The notes: generated from the sequence alone by a model not told the origin. DNA of 64,000 nt from Deinococcus cellulosilyticus NBRC 106333 = KACC 11606 (GCF_007990775.1 NZ_BJXB01000028.1:1-64000), one strand, 5' to 3'; numbered from the stretch's first letter, positions 50,255 to 58,156 are shown. Numbers and translations are program-made.

Positions 50255-51370
50255 TCAGGTCTGGTGGTCTTGCAGTGGAAATGCTGGATTCCACAACCAG
50301 CCTGGCACAGATTCCTTTGGACCAGTAGACATCAGGAGATCCCGCACCCGAACCCACAAAGAATGCTGCAGCTGTCCAACCCGCCCGATCAGGCGTGAAG
50401 CCAACTGCACCTGAGACACCCGTTTCTGGCGTTGCGCCCTGAAAAGACCGAAAGCCAGAGAGAAATTTCTGTGTTGTCCCAGAAGCCTGGCCAGCAACAC
50501 AGCATCCTCAATGCCCATCCCTGCACCCTGTCCCAGATTGGGCGTGAGGGCGTGGGCGGCATCACCGATCAGCATCACCCGGCCTTTGCCCCAGTCGGGT
50601 CGGGGAAGCTCGTAAATGTCCGTGTGAATGAGGGGAAACGCAGAGGACAGACGGTCCAGAATCCCATGCTCTGCCCCCCTGAATTCCCTGAACAGGTCAG
50701 GCAGGACAGGATGATGTGTGCTGGAGGGAGGGGCATTCAGGGTCATGTACACGTACATGCGGTTTCCTGTGAGCGGGACGAGTCCAAGTCTGCGACCATG
50801 CCCCCACATCTCACTGGCCCCGGGCAACCCAGGTGCCTGTTCCAGGACAGCACGCCAGCTGGTGTAGCCGCTGTAGATGGGTTTCGCACCTCCGCAGTGC
50901 GCTCTGACATTTGAGCGCAGGCCATCTGCTCCCACCAGGGCATCCACCTCCATGTGTTCTCCTGAATCCAGCAGCACCTTGACCTGGCCAGAGGTCTGCT
51001 GGTGGCTGTGAACCCCTTTTCCAAACTGCAGGTGAGGGGTGAGGCCTTCTTGCAGGATGTGCATCAGTTCTGCCCTGTGAAATGCCAGCAGCTGTCCTGC
51101 TGGCCCGGGAAGCCGCTGGAGGACCCTCCCCCTGGCATCGGTCAGCTGGTTGAAGGGCAATTCCTGGCCAGAGGCTTGCAACTGTTTGCCCATTCCGAGG
51201 TCCTCAAGCAGCGGGGTGACATTGGGGGCAAGGATGATTCCTGCTCCTGCTGCACGCATTTCAGGTGCCCGTTCCAGAATGGTGAACTCCACTTCAGGGG
51301 CATGTTTCATGAGGGCATGTCCGAGGGTCAGCCCTGCAATGCCTGCACCAGCAATCAGCAGGCGGGTCAT
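50255..51370 (-). CDS. FAD-dependent monooxygenase (UbiH/salicylate hydroxylase type)
   Basis: A 371-aa flavoprotein hydroxylase: FAD motif GAGIAG (residues 8-13), DG motif ALVGADGLRSNVR and the second FAD motif GDAAHALTPNLGQGAGMGIEDA. Such enzymes hydroxylate aromatic compounds with NAD(P)H and O2, and some inactivate antibiotics such as tetracyclines or rifamycins. The ATG at 51370 overlaps the TetR stop (ATGA), so it is coupled to its regulator; the pair looks like an inducible detoxification unit. The substrate is unknown. Confidence 0.88.
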   Translation of the reverse strand: MTRLLIAGAGIAGLTLGHALMKHAPEVEFTILERAPEMRAAGAGIILAPNVTPLLEDLGMGKQLQASGQELPFNQLTDARGRVLQRLPGPAGQLLAFHRAELMHILQEGLTPHLQFGKGVHSHQQTSGQVKVLLDSGEHMEVDALVGADGLRSNVRAHCGGAKPIYSGYTSWRAVLEQAPGLPGASEMWGHGRRLGLVPLTGNRMYVYMTLNAPPSSTHHPVLPDLFREFRGAEHGILDRLSSAFPLIHTDIYELPRPDWGKGRVMLIGDAAHALTPNLGQGAGMGIEDAVLLARLLGQHRNFSLAFGLFRAQRQKRVSQVQLASRLIGRVGQLQHSLWVRVRDLLMSTGPKESVPGWLWNPAFPLQDHQT

Positions 51371-51951
51371 GCTTTCACCAGTCCAGTCCAATGCAATTCA
51401 AAAGCCTGATCCAGCCGCTCCAGTCCCTGCTCTACACTTTCTTGTGAAGGCAGCCACTCCAGCAGCACCATCATGTAAATGCCAAAGAAGTTGCGCGCAG
51501 CCTGCCGCACGTCCAGTCCTGGTCTGAGTTGACCCCGTTCCACACCCTGCCCGAGCACCTGGGAGAGGGTCAGTGTGAACAGGTCTATGTTTTTCTGGGT
51601 GGCCTCGCTGGCCTGGCCTCGCAGCACTTCCACCAGAAAATGCCTTGCCAGATCCCGGTGCTGTTGATAAAGATGCAGGGGGCCAGAAAACAGGGCTCTG
51701 AGGGCGTTCCGGGGGTCTTCTGGCAGAGGGCTTGCAGGGCGGGTGACCTCCCTCAGTGCGCTTTCCATGGCCATGACCAGCAGGTCTCCTTTGGTGGAGG
51801 CATAGAGGAAAAGCGTTCCTGTGGCGATGTCGGCGGCTTCTGCCACCTGTCTGGTGGTGACTTTCTCATATCCATGTTTCTGGAACAGCTCCCAGGCCAC
51901 CCGGGAAATGCGTTCATGTTTGTCGTGTTTCTTCTGTTGCATGCGGGTCAT
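51367..51951 (-). CDS. TetR-family regulator of the monooxygenase
   Basis: A 194-aa TetR protein: HTH KVTTRQVAEAADIATGTLFLYASTKGDLL and a helical ligand domain. TACGCT lies exactly 6 nt before ATG 51951, so I prefer this start to ATG 51984. A near-perfect palindrome ATTGGTCTAGACAAT (51988-52002) lies just upstream of the expected -35 position. It overlaps the monooxygenase start by 4 nt. Confidence 0.88.
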   Translation of the reverse strand: MTRMQQKKHDKHERISRVAWELFQKHGYEKVTTRQVAEAADIATGTLFLYASTKGDLLVMAMESALREVTRPASPLPEDPRNALRALFSGPLHLYQQHRDLARHFLVEVLRGQASEATQKNIDLFTLTLSQVLGQGVERGQLRPGLDVRQAARNFFGIYMMVLLEWLPSQESVEQGLERLDQAFELHWTGLVKA

Positions 51952-51957
51952 GAAATG

Positions 51958-51963
51958 AGCGTA
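51958..51963 (-). promoter_or_regulatory. -10 box of the TetR/monooxygenase operon
   Basis: TACGCT on the minus strand, 6 nt before ATG 51951. Confidence 0.45.
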
Positions 51964-51987
51964 GTCATAAATGAGCATGCTCATTTT

Positions 51988-52002
51988 ATTGGTCTAGACA
52001 AT
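51988..52002. promoter_or_regulatory. TetR operator candidate ATTGGTCTAGACAAT
   Basis: GTCTAGAC is a perfect core; the outer bases match except one. It lies about 25 bp upstream of the TetR -10 box. Confidence 0.5.
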
Positions 52003-52034
52003 TTTGGTTCAGAGGCCATTTCGTTGAAACCTCC

Positions 52035-52239
52035 GCTTGATGCTGCAAGCAAGGTGATGCGCGTTGAAAGGTCATATTGGGGGCATAAAAAGGCCTGGGA
52101 TGCTCTGCTGAACAGCCTCAAATGCGCTTACAGCAACGGACCTGTGGGGGCAGTCAACCGTTTGAATGGCATCAAACGCCAGATGTATGGTCGCACCAAA
52201 TTTGGTTCGCTATGTTTAAAGGATTTATATAAGACTTAA
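52035..52239 (+). pseudogene. ISL3-family transposase C-terminal fragment
   Basis: An open stretch ending at TAA 52239 encodes LLNSLKCAYSNGPVGAVNRL followed by NGIKRQMYGRTKFGSL, which matches the C-terminal block of ISL3-type transposases (YSNGxVEGHVNRLKxIKRQMYGRAxF). The rest of the transposase is missing and no terminal repeats were found, so this is a relic. Confidence 0.75.
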
Positions 52240-52265
52240 AAAGGCATATGCTGAAAAGAGTCATT

Positions 52266-52853
52266 ATGTCATGTCGCGCCTACTTTATTTACATTCTGGA
52301 TGGCAGCCGTTACGTAGAAGCACCCCGTTATGGTGGGCTGGATGTTCCTGGGCATCTGGCCAGAGGTGCAGAATGGCATTTTGCACGGATGATGCGTTTA
52401 ATGGAGAGCCAGGAAGCCAGAAGCCTGATGCACAGCCTTGAAGAAGGAAATCCTTCTCATTGGCGCAGTTTCTATGGTGGGTATGTGGTGGATTTTGATC
52501 ACCAGACCGTGACCATCTGCTCCATCACCGGGGACATTGAAGAAAAATTGGAGGACACCTGGGTGGTTCAGTTCGAAAAACAAGCGTTTCTGCGCAGCAA
52601 TTTGAATGTGGTCTTGTCACCATACTGGAAAGGCTGGCAGCTGAGATGGACTTCACTGGGAGATTTCAATGCCCTCCTCTCTGGTCACACAGAGGGTTTA
52701 GACTTTCAACCGCTGGAGTGTGATGATGCAGCAGATCAGAATCATCCTGGGGTTACGCTCCTTGCCCTTCAAAAGCATTACCAGAGGTTTTTAATTAGAA
52801 CGCGGTCTGTTCCTCTGGACCCTGACCGGTGGGAACCACAAGTCGATCTTTAA
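52266..52853 (+). CDS. Hypothetical protein, 195 aa
   Basis: A soluble protein without a recognised family. ATG 52266 follows AAAGAG at 5 nt; an in-frame ATG at 52248 is possible. AYFIYILDGSRYVEAPRYGG opens it; Trp-rich stretches (HWRSFYGGYVVDFD, PYWKGWQLRWTSLGDF) follow. Codon use is more AT-rich than its neighbours and it directly follows an IS relic, so it may be acquired. Confidence 0.65.
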   Translation: MSCRAYFIYILDGSRYVEAPRYGGLDVPGHLARGAEWHFARMMRLMESQEARSLMHSLEEGNPSHWRSFYGGYVVDFDHQTVTICSITGDIEEKLEDTWVVQFEKQAFLRSNLNVVLSPYWKGWQLRWTSLGDFNALLSGHTEGLDFQPLECDDAADQNHPGVTLLALQKHYQRFLIRTRSVPLDPDRWEPQVDL

Positions 52854-52934
52854 ATTTCTGGGAATTTGACCCGATAGATCTTTGCCAATGTGCTGAATGT
52901 CCTGCTGCTGTCCTGACCTTCTTATTCGCTTCCC

Positions 52935-53060
52935 TCAGCCTAAAGGTCTGTACAGGCCTTTACGCAAGAACACATCAGGTGTGGTTCCCACGAAGGTGAA
53001 AAGCCAGGAATGCTCCACCAAAATTGCGCCTGAATCAAATTCAACTGGACGAAATCCCAT
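52935..53060 (-). pseudogene. Possible coding remnant in a gene-poor gap
   Basis: In the 546-bp gap 52854-53399 the minus strand has a 41-codon frame reading MGFRPVEFDSGAILVEH and SWLFTFVGTTPDVFLRKGL, which looks protein-like, but an in-frame stop lies four codons upstream of its ATG. Another minus-strand stretch (53187-53300) ends in VAEILVGHEPHQLLRVAPGR. Both may be pieces of decayed genes. No family was recognised. Confidence 0.3.
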
Positions 53061-53387
53061 GCGTTTTTGTCAGGACCTCCTGGGTGCCGCACGGCATTCG
53101 CACTGTTGCTCTGGCAATCCCCCTGATAAGGCAAGTCCAGGAATCCCTGTGCAGCAGGTGAAAAAATCCACTTTATTCACAATGCCTTAGAGAATGGGAC
53201 GTCCAGGAGCAACCCTCAGCAACTGGTGCGGTTCATGTCCAACCAGAATTTCCGCCACACGCGGTCCCTCCCGCAATCCAGGTCTCCAGGGGCCGCCAGC
53301 ACCTGATGGATCTAGAAGAAAGGGGTTTGTTGCGCAGCATGAAGGAACGTATTTTGTTGACCTCACCACCCGCAGAGACTTAAACGG

Positions 53388-53393
53388 TAAGTT
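53388..53393 (+). promoter_or_regulatory. -10 box of leaderless gene 53400
   Basis: TAAGTT exactly 6 nt before ATG 53400. Confidence 0.45.
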
Positions 53394-53399
53394 GAACCC

Positions 53400-53939
53400 A
53401 TGCGTGTTTTCTTTGCGGTTTTGTGCTGCTTGATGTCCTCTGCCCTGGCCACCACCTGTGCTGGGCTGAGCCCCTTTGTCGACATTGCCCCCAGAGCATC
53501 ACTGGTGGTGCAGGCAAAAGTTCTGAGGCACATTCTGGTGTCAGGGGACCCTGGACGGCCCACAGCCATGGTGGTGCGGGTGGAGCAGGTCTTCCGGGGC
53601 AGCACGAAGCTGCAGGAAATCACAGTGTACGGAGAAGATGGAATGACGGCCAGACCCGACATCCCCCTGTTTCCGGTGGGTTCCCACTGGTTGTTCCCAC
53701 TGGTACAGGACTGGCTGCCGATGGAAGTGAACCACAAAAAGACCGACTTCGCCCTGGTGCGGTGCTCGGTGGGCGGACTGGTCGTGCTGGGGGACCAGTT
53801 GTACGGGATGATCGACGGACCCTACAACAGCATCCACCCGGTAAAAGACATCCCTGCCTTGCTGAAACGTCCACCAAGTCCGTACTGGTTCCGCATTGAA
53901 CCCCAGCAGAAATCCACTCCCAGAAAAGGAAAGCCCTGA
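53400..53939 (+). CDS. Secreted protein, possibly NTR/TIMP-like
   Basis: A 179-aa protein with a Sec signal peptide (cleavage near SALA/TTC, about 17). The mature part begins with a Cys (TTCAGLSPFVDIAPRASLVV), then VVQAKVLRHILVSGD, MVVRVEQVFRGSTKLQEITV and FPVGSHWLFPL. This order resembles netrin/TIMP-like OB folds (C...AD.VF.GKV...V..V.KG....I.V....G..YL.F); the match is by eye only. It is followed after 7 nt by another small secreted protein, so they are co-expressed. Leaderless start TAAGTT-N6-ATG. Confidence 0.6.
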   Translation: MRVFFAVLCCLMSSALATTCAGLSPFVDIAPRASLVVQAKVLRHILVSGDPGRPTAMVVRVEQVFRGSTKLQEITVYGEDGMTARPDIPLFPVGSHWLFPLVQDWLPMEVNHKKTDFALVRCSVGGLVVLGDQLYGMIDGPYNSIHPVKDIPALLKRPPSPYWFRIEPQQKSTPRKGKP

Positions 53940-53946
53940 GGTGGGC

Positions 53947-54429
53947 ATGAAAAGGCTTCTGATTTTCTTCCTGCTGGTGTTGTCTTGCACAGTCAGAGCA
54001 GACTGGGGGGTGTGGCCCCAGTCCAGGGCATTGATGGCTCAGGCAACCTTGAGCCCTGAACGCCTCATCCTCTCCCCGTGGATTGTGAAGGTGAGCCTGA
54101 GGAACACCAGCACCAAACGGGTCTCGGGTTCCCTCAGCCCCTGCCCTCTGGTGTATGTGATCCGTCAAAAAGGAAAGACCCTCTACACCTACCCTCTGAA
54201 GCAAAAGTTCCAGCGTCCAGAAACCTGCACCATGGAGTTGATTGAGTTCACCTTGCGGCCAGGAGAAAGCCAGGAAGTGTACTTGCAGCATGTGTTCTCC
54301 AGGGGAGACCCACCCATCCGGGTGCCAAAAGGCACCTACCGGATTGTGGGGAGGCTGTTTGTGATGGCCGGGAGTGGAAAGCCCACCCCTCAAACCGTGC
54401 CATTTGACAACACCGTGGTGGTTCGGTGA
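53947..54429 (+). CDS. Secreted protein with BsuPI-like domain
   Basis: A 160-aa protein with a signal peptide (cleavage near VRA/DWG, about 20). The mature part has the beta-sandwich order of intracellular proteinase inhibitor BsuPI: VKVSLRNTSTKRVSGSLSPC, VYVIRQKGKTLYTYPL, FTLRPGESQEVYLQHVF, VPKGTYRIVGRLFV. Unlike BsuPI it is exported and has two Cys. It starts 7 nt after the preceding gene. The domain call is tentative; a structural role is equally possible. Confidence 0.6.
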   Translation: MKRLLIFFLLVLSCTVRADWGVWPQSRALMAQATLSPERLILSPWIVKVSLRNTSTKRVSGSLSPCPLVYVIRQKGKTLYTYPLKQKFQRPETCTMELIEFTLRPGESQEVYLQHVFSRGDPPIRVPKGTYRIVGRLFVMAGSGKPTPQTVPFDNTVVVR

Positions 54430-54676
54430 GGTGGTCCACCTGGCCACATGACATGTTTGCTTCTGCCATCGCCTGGTTGTTGGTCAGGTTTGTCTGAAAC
54501 GGGAAAAACCATCCACTTTGTCCTTGACCATACGAACTTCCAGCCCTGCAGACCCAGGGGAAGTGGTCAGACAACCTGTTCCTGAATCATATTTTGCCGT
54601 TGTTTCTGCAGTATCAAAGCTTTAGATTTTCAGAGCTTCAAAAATCCATTTGAATACCGGGGTGTCTTTTGAGGTC

Positions 54677-55354
54677 TCAGTAAGGCGAAAGGGGATGGTT
54701 TTTTCTGCGTGCTTCCAGACCCTCAAGCAGCAGTTCGAGCCCAAAATCAAAGTTGTCGCGGTACCCCTGCCCAATGATGTTGCGCACCACCCGATGAAAA
54801 TGGGGAAACTGCTCTGCAGGAAGGTTCTGCAAAAACCCTGTGGCCACCTCATCGGACTGGGCCTGGTCGAAAGGAAGGTTGAGTTCCTGCAGGGTGTAGC
54901 CATAGATGAAACTGTCCATGGTGTGCCAGGCATCGACAGCGAGATCTTCCGAGAAACCTGCTTCCAGCAGCCAGCCCAGCGTGAGGTCCACATAACGCAG
55001 CATAGAGGGACCGAGACGCAACCTTGACCCCATCATCACGGTGGCCCAGCGGTGACGCAGCAGCACTTGATGTGCAGAGATGGCCCTGGCGCGCATGGCT
55101 TCCTTCCAGGTTGCGGCCTTTGCCGGGATTTCGATTTCTCCCACCACCAGATCGGTGATGCCATCCAGCAGGTCGTCTTTGTTGCTGACATGTTTGTACA
55201 GGGACATGGCTTCCACCCCGAGGGCCTGTCCAAGCCGCCTCATGCTGAGGACCTCAAGGCCTTCTTCGTCGGCCATTTTCAGGGCTGCGAGAAGCACCCG
55301 TTGCCGATTGAGGGGTTCTCGGCGTTCTGCACTGCTGCTGGAAGGTGGGGTCAT
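54677..55354 (-). CDS. TetR-family regulator (TetR_C_1 type)
   Basis: A 225-aa TetR protein with HTH LEVLSMRRLGQALGVEAMSLYKHVSNKDDLLDGI (about 35-70), the form typical of tetracycline-repressor-like members. ATG 55354 follows AGGAG at 5 nt; a GTG two codons earlier is possible. Two TTACAGCGTAA-like palindromes lie in the divergent gap to the DUF4386 gene, its probable target. Confidence 0.88.
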   Translation of the reverse strand: MTPPSSSSAERREPLNRQRVLLAALKMADEEGLEVLSMRRLGQALGVEAMSLYKHVSNKDDLLDGITDLVVGEIEIPAKAATWKEAMRARAISAHQVLLRHRWATVMMGSRLRLGPSMLRYVDLTLGWLLEAGFSEDLAVDAWHTMDSFIYGYTLQELNLPFDQAQSDEVATGFLQNLPAEQFPHFHRVVRNIIGQGYRDNFDFGLELLLEGLEARRKNHPLSPY

Positions 55355-55420
55355 GGGCACTCCTGATCTGCAGCCATTCTAATGCATCAGGAGGGTGTGT
55401 TCGAGCAGCCCTCTTGACAG

Positions 55421-55454
55421 GCTTACAGCGTAAGCTCAAGATTACAGTGTAAGC
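55421..55454. promoter_or_regulatory. Tandem TetR operators
   Basis: GCTTAC-AGC-GTAAGC (55421-55435, perfect) and GATTACAGTGTAAGC (55440-55454) share TTACAG[C/T]GTAA. A TTGACA at 55414 abuts the first site. This layout is typical for a divergent TetR/target pair. Confidence 0.65.
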
Positions 55455-55521
55455 CTGAACTGTGGACACCTGTGGTGGTCCAGCAGGAAAGCCTTGCGCT
55501 CTTCCCTCAAAGGAGATTCAC

Positions 55522-56241
55522 ATGAACAAAACCTTCCCCTCAAACACGTTCCTTGCAGGAGCCACCGGCATGGGCCTGCTGCTGATGGCCTTCCTGGGTT
55601 TTTACGGCGAAATGTTCGTTCGAACCCGCCTGATTCAGAGCACAGACCTTACGCTGACCCTGCAGAACCTGCAAGCGTCCCCTGCCTTGTTTCGCAGCAG
55701 CATCGCCACAGATCTGCTGGTGGTCCTGCTGGATGTGCTGGTGGCGCTGGGCCTTCATCTGGTGCTGCAAAAACATACACCTCACCTCAGCCTGCTCGCG
55801 GCAACACTGCGGGTGGTTTACGCTGCCATTTATGGTGCAGTCGTGGTTTTCCATGTGATCCTTGCACAACTGCTCTCTGCCCCAGAAGCAGCTTTGCAGG
55901 CCCCTCTCATTTCCATGCTGTTGACCGGATACCGCTCTGGATGGCAGTTTGCTCTGGTGTTCTTTGGGTTCCATCTGTTGGCCCTGGGTGTGGCCTTTAT
56001 CCGGGCTTCCCAGTTGCCCACCTTCCTGGGCCTCCTGCTTGGTGTTGCCGGCCTCTCGTACCTCGCAGATTCCCTGGCCCACCTGCTTCTGACAGATCCT
56101 GCCCCGGTGCGGGCACTGCTGCTCCCTGTGGTGGCCCTTTCAGGTGTGGTGGGAGAACTGTCCCTGTGCGGATGGTTGCTGGTCCAGTGGCGCAATGGCT
56201 CAAGAGCCCTGAACATGAGAACCCCCTCAACCCAGCCCTGA
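55522..56241 (+). CDS. DUF4386-family membrane protein
   Basis: A 239-aa protein with about six membrane helices; FVRTRLIQSTDLTLTLQNLQ, LFRSSIATDLLVVLLDVLVALGLHLVLQKH and LLAATLRVVYAAIYGAVVVFH match the DUF4386 family, whose function is unknown. AAAGGAG precedes ATG 55522. It is divergent from the TetR gene at 54677 with two shared operator-like sites, a layout often seen for inducible membrane or efflux-type genes. A terminator follows. Confidence 0.85.
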   Translation: MNKTFPSNTFLAGATGMGLLLMAFLGFYGEMFVRTRLIQSTDLTLTLQNLQASPALFRSSIATDLLVVLLDVLVALGLHLVLQKHTPHLSLLAATLRVVYAAIYGAVVVFHVILAQLLSAPEAALQAPLISMLLTGYRSGWQFALVFFGFHLLALGVAFIRASQLPTFLGLLLGVAGLSYLADSLAHLLLTDPAPVRALLLPVVALSGVVGELSLCGWLLVQWRNGSRALNMRTPSTQP

Positions 56242-56247
56242 AACCAA

Positions 56248-56291
56248 AAAAACCTGTGGCCTGCCGGGAGGAGGACAGACCACAGGTTTTT
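56248..56291 (+). terminator. Terminator of the DUF4386 gene
   Basis: AAAAACCTGTGG, 20-nt loop, CCACAGGTTTTT: a perfect 12-bp stem ending in T; it can work on both strands and so also ends the 56327 transcript. Confidence 0.75.
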
Positions 56292-56326
56292 CCTGTCAGC
56301 GGAGGTTTGTTCGGATCAATGAAAGG

Positions 56327-56461
56327 TCAGCAGCCATCTCCCGAAACGTGACAGCCTCCGTCTTTTTCTGGAGGCATTTTGGGGTACATCGCGAAACTGG
56401 TGGTCAGGGTGCCGCACAGCAGCACTGCAAGAAAAGTGGCAATGATCTTCTTGATTTTCAT
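56327..56461 (-). CDS. 44-aa secreted peptide with two cysteines
   Basis: A very short gene with a strong ribosome site (AGAAGGAG, 7 nt before ATG 56461). MKIKKIIATFLAVLLCGTLT is a textbook signal sequence; cleavage after TSFA would release a 20-residue peptide beginning MYPKMPPEK and ending GGCHVSGDGC. The two Cys seven residues apart could form a disulfide or bind metal with His. It is on the same strand as, and 162 nt downstream of, the thioredoxin gene. No family was recognised. Function could be a small redox or metal peptide or a signal; this is inference. Confidence 0.6.
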   Translation of the reverse strand: MKIKKIIATFLAVLLCGTLTTSFAMYPKMPPEKDGGCHVSGDGC

Positions 56462-56623
56462 GGTTTCTCCTTCTGAAGCAAAACCCCCAGCCCCAGCGAG
56501 GAATGGCTGGAGGTTTCACTTCGAGAAGCAGCTTAGAAAAAAGGGTGTGACCCTCCTGTGACCGGGTTTCGGCAAGGCCGGCCATGAAGATCACCACCCC
56601 AGAAAAAAACGGAACCCAAAAAA

Positions 56624-57037
56624 TCACCCCTGAAGTTTTTGCATCAGCACGGCTTTTTGCACCACACCGACCATGGACTCCACCATGCGCCCCCCACGAA
56701 AGAGCATCAGGGTCGGGATGCTGCGCACCTGAAATCGCCCCGACAGCCCGGGATTCTCGTCGACATTCACCTTGACGATGCGCACTTTGCCTGCCTGTTC
56801 CCGGGCCACCTCTTCCAGGATGGGTCCCATCACCCGGCAGGGGCCACACCAGGGGGCCCAGAAATCCACGAGCACCGGCACTCCGGCCTGGATGTCCTGT
56901 TCAAAAGTCTGGTCGGTTCCGTCGTGAAGCCAGGGCAGGGGGGCCTGACAGCGGGCGCAGACCGGAACCTGCCCCGCCGGCACCTGTTTCACCCGGTTTC
57001 TGGCCTGACACCGGGCACAGATCAAAATGTCATTCAT
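56624..57037 (-). CDS. trxC: Thioredoxin 2 with N-terminal zinc ribbon
   Basis: A 137-aa thioredoxin of the Trx2 type: two CxxC pairs (Cys7/Cys10, Cys27/Cys30) form the zinc ribbon, and the active site WCGPC (Cys64, Cys67) lies in VDFWAPWCGPCRVMGP. The cis-Pro is in RSIPTLMLF. Trx2 proteins reduce oxidised cytoplasmic proteins under stress. GGAGG precedes ATG 57037. It is 85 nt downstream of a CxxC flavoprotein on the same strand, which may be its reductase. Confidence 0.92.
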   Translation of the reverse strand: MNDILICARCQARNRVKQVPAGQVPVCARCQAPLPWLHDGTDQTFEQDIQAGVPVLVDFWAPWCGPCRVMGPILEEVAREQAGKVRIVKVNVDENPGLSGRFQVRSIPTLMLFRGGRMVESMVGVVQKAVLMQKLQG

Positions 57038-57122
57038 GACGACCTCCTTCAATCCGTGATGGTCCCCATTTTACCAGCTGGTTTTGCCTGAATCGTGGTG
57101 GCACTGCAAGGGAGATGTGACT

Positions 57123-58067
57123 TCAAACCCTGGTCTGATTTTTCAGATGGAGGCCTTCCTCCAGGAAAGCGTGGTTGAGCATGGCGGCAGCCTGCACGCC
57201 GCTTGCTGCAGCAACCATCACCTGCTGTGCCCGGGTCACCATGTCTCCTGCTGCATAGACCCCGGGGACACTGGTCTGGCCCTGGGCATCCACCCACACC
57301 TGGAGTCCTTCAGGGTCCATCTTGCATCCCAGCTGTGCAGGAAGAGAGGAATGTTGCTGCTGCTCTGGAGAGAGGAAAAGGGTCTGCCTGGCCAGAAAGC
57401 TGCCATCTTTGAATTGAATGCCTTGCAGGACATCGCCATTGTGAACCAGGTGTGACACGGGTTTCTCGATGACCCGGATTCCGAGTTGCCCCAGGTGGTC
57501 CATTTCTGTGGGACCAGGCCCTGAGGGGCCATCGGTGCACAGGATCAAATCCTGGCTCCAGTTGTGCAGGAGTTTCGCCTTGAGGTACCCCGGGGTCCCT
57601 TTGCCGTACACGGCCATGGCCTGATCCCGCACTTCCCAGCCGTGACAGTAAGGACAGTGGTGGACTGCTTTTCCCCACAGGGCCTCAAACCCTGGGACAG
57701 CGGGCAACAGGTCTTTCATCCCTGTGGCCAGCAGGATCTTGTGGGCCTGCACGGTGGTCTGGTCGTCGAGGGTCAGGAGGAAACCATCATTGCGGGGACA
57801 GACGTGGGTGGCTGTCCGGTTTGACACCTTGACCCCGTAAGGGACCAGCTGGTCTCTGGCGATGCGCAGCAATTCCAGAGGTGGGGTTCCATCCCGGGTG
57901 AAGATGCCCTGTGCGTGGGCAGCAGGAGCATTGCGGGGTTGCTGCGCATCGAGCACCAGGGTTTTTCTGCGGGCACGGCCCAGAATGAGGGCGGCGCTGA
58001 GTCCTGCTGCGCCGCCTCCCACCACCACCACTTCAAAGTGTTCTCTTGTTGCACCATCAACATTCAT
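57123..58067 (-). CDS. Thioredoxin-reductase-like FAD oxidoreductase (CPYC)
   Basis: A 314-aa flavoprotein: FAD motif GGGAAG (17-22), CPYC (Cys138, Cys141) in VHHCPYCHGWEVRD, and YAAGDMVTRAQQVMVAA near the C-terminus. It resembles TrxR-like proteins that lack a classical NADPH GxGxxA site: the region after CPYC reads AMAVYGKGTPGYLKAKLL. So NAD(P)H use is uncertain. It may serve the adjacent Trx2 or another disulfide or a small molecule. TACATT lies 6 nt before ATG 58067, and a 24-bp inverted repeat overlaps this promoter. Confidence 0.85.
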   Translation of the reverse strand: MNVDGATREHFEVVVVGGGAAGLSAALILGRARRKTLVLDAQQPRNAPAAHAQGIFTRDGTPPLELLRIARDQLVPYGVKVSNRTATHVCPRNDGFLLTLDDQTTVQAHKILLATGMKDLLPAVPGFEALWGKAVHHCPYCHGWEVRDQAMAVYGKGTPGYLKAKLLHNWSQDLILCTDGPSGPGPTEMDHLGQLGIRVIEKPVSHLVHNGDVLQGIQFKDGSFLARQTLFLSPEQQQHSSLPAQLGCKMDPEGLQVWVDAQGQTSVPGVYAAGDMVTRAQQVMVAAASGVQAAAMLNHAFLEEGLHLKNQTRV

Positions 58068-58089
58068 ATTGATAATGTATTCTCAATAT
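58066..58089. promoter_or_regulatory. Inverted repeat over the flavoprotein promoter
   Basis: ATATTGATAAT - GT - ATTCTCAATAT, ten of eleven pairs. It covers the -10 box TACATT (58074-58079, minus strand) and the start codon. The form resembles Fur-type or ArsR-type operators, so metal or redox control of the flavoprotein/Trx2 genes is possible. Confidence 0.5.
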
Positions 58090-58156
58090 GAAACAGGCAC
58101 TGTGCAGAGTGCACCTTTGAAACAGCAGCCTCAAACGTGACTCTGGGTTGCGATCC

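Noticed and set aside
53357..53386. TTGACC...TAAACG as the promoter of gene 53400
   Set aside because: TAAGTT exactly 6 nt before the ATG fits the repeated leaderless layout better; both cannot define the same start.
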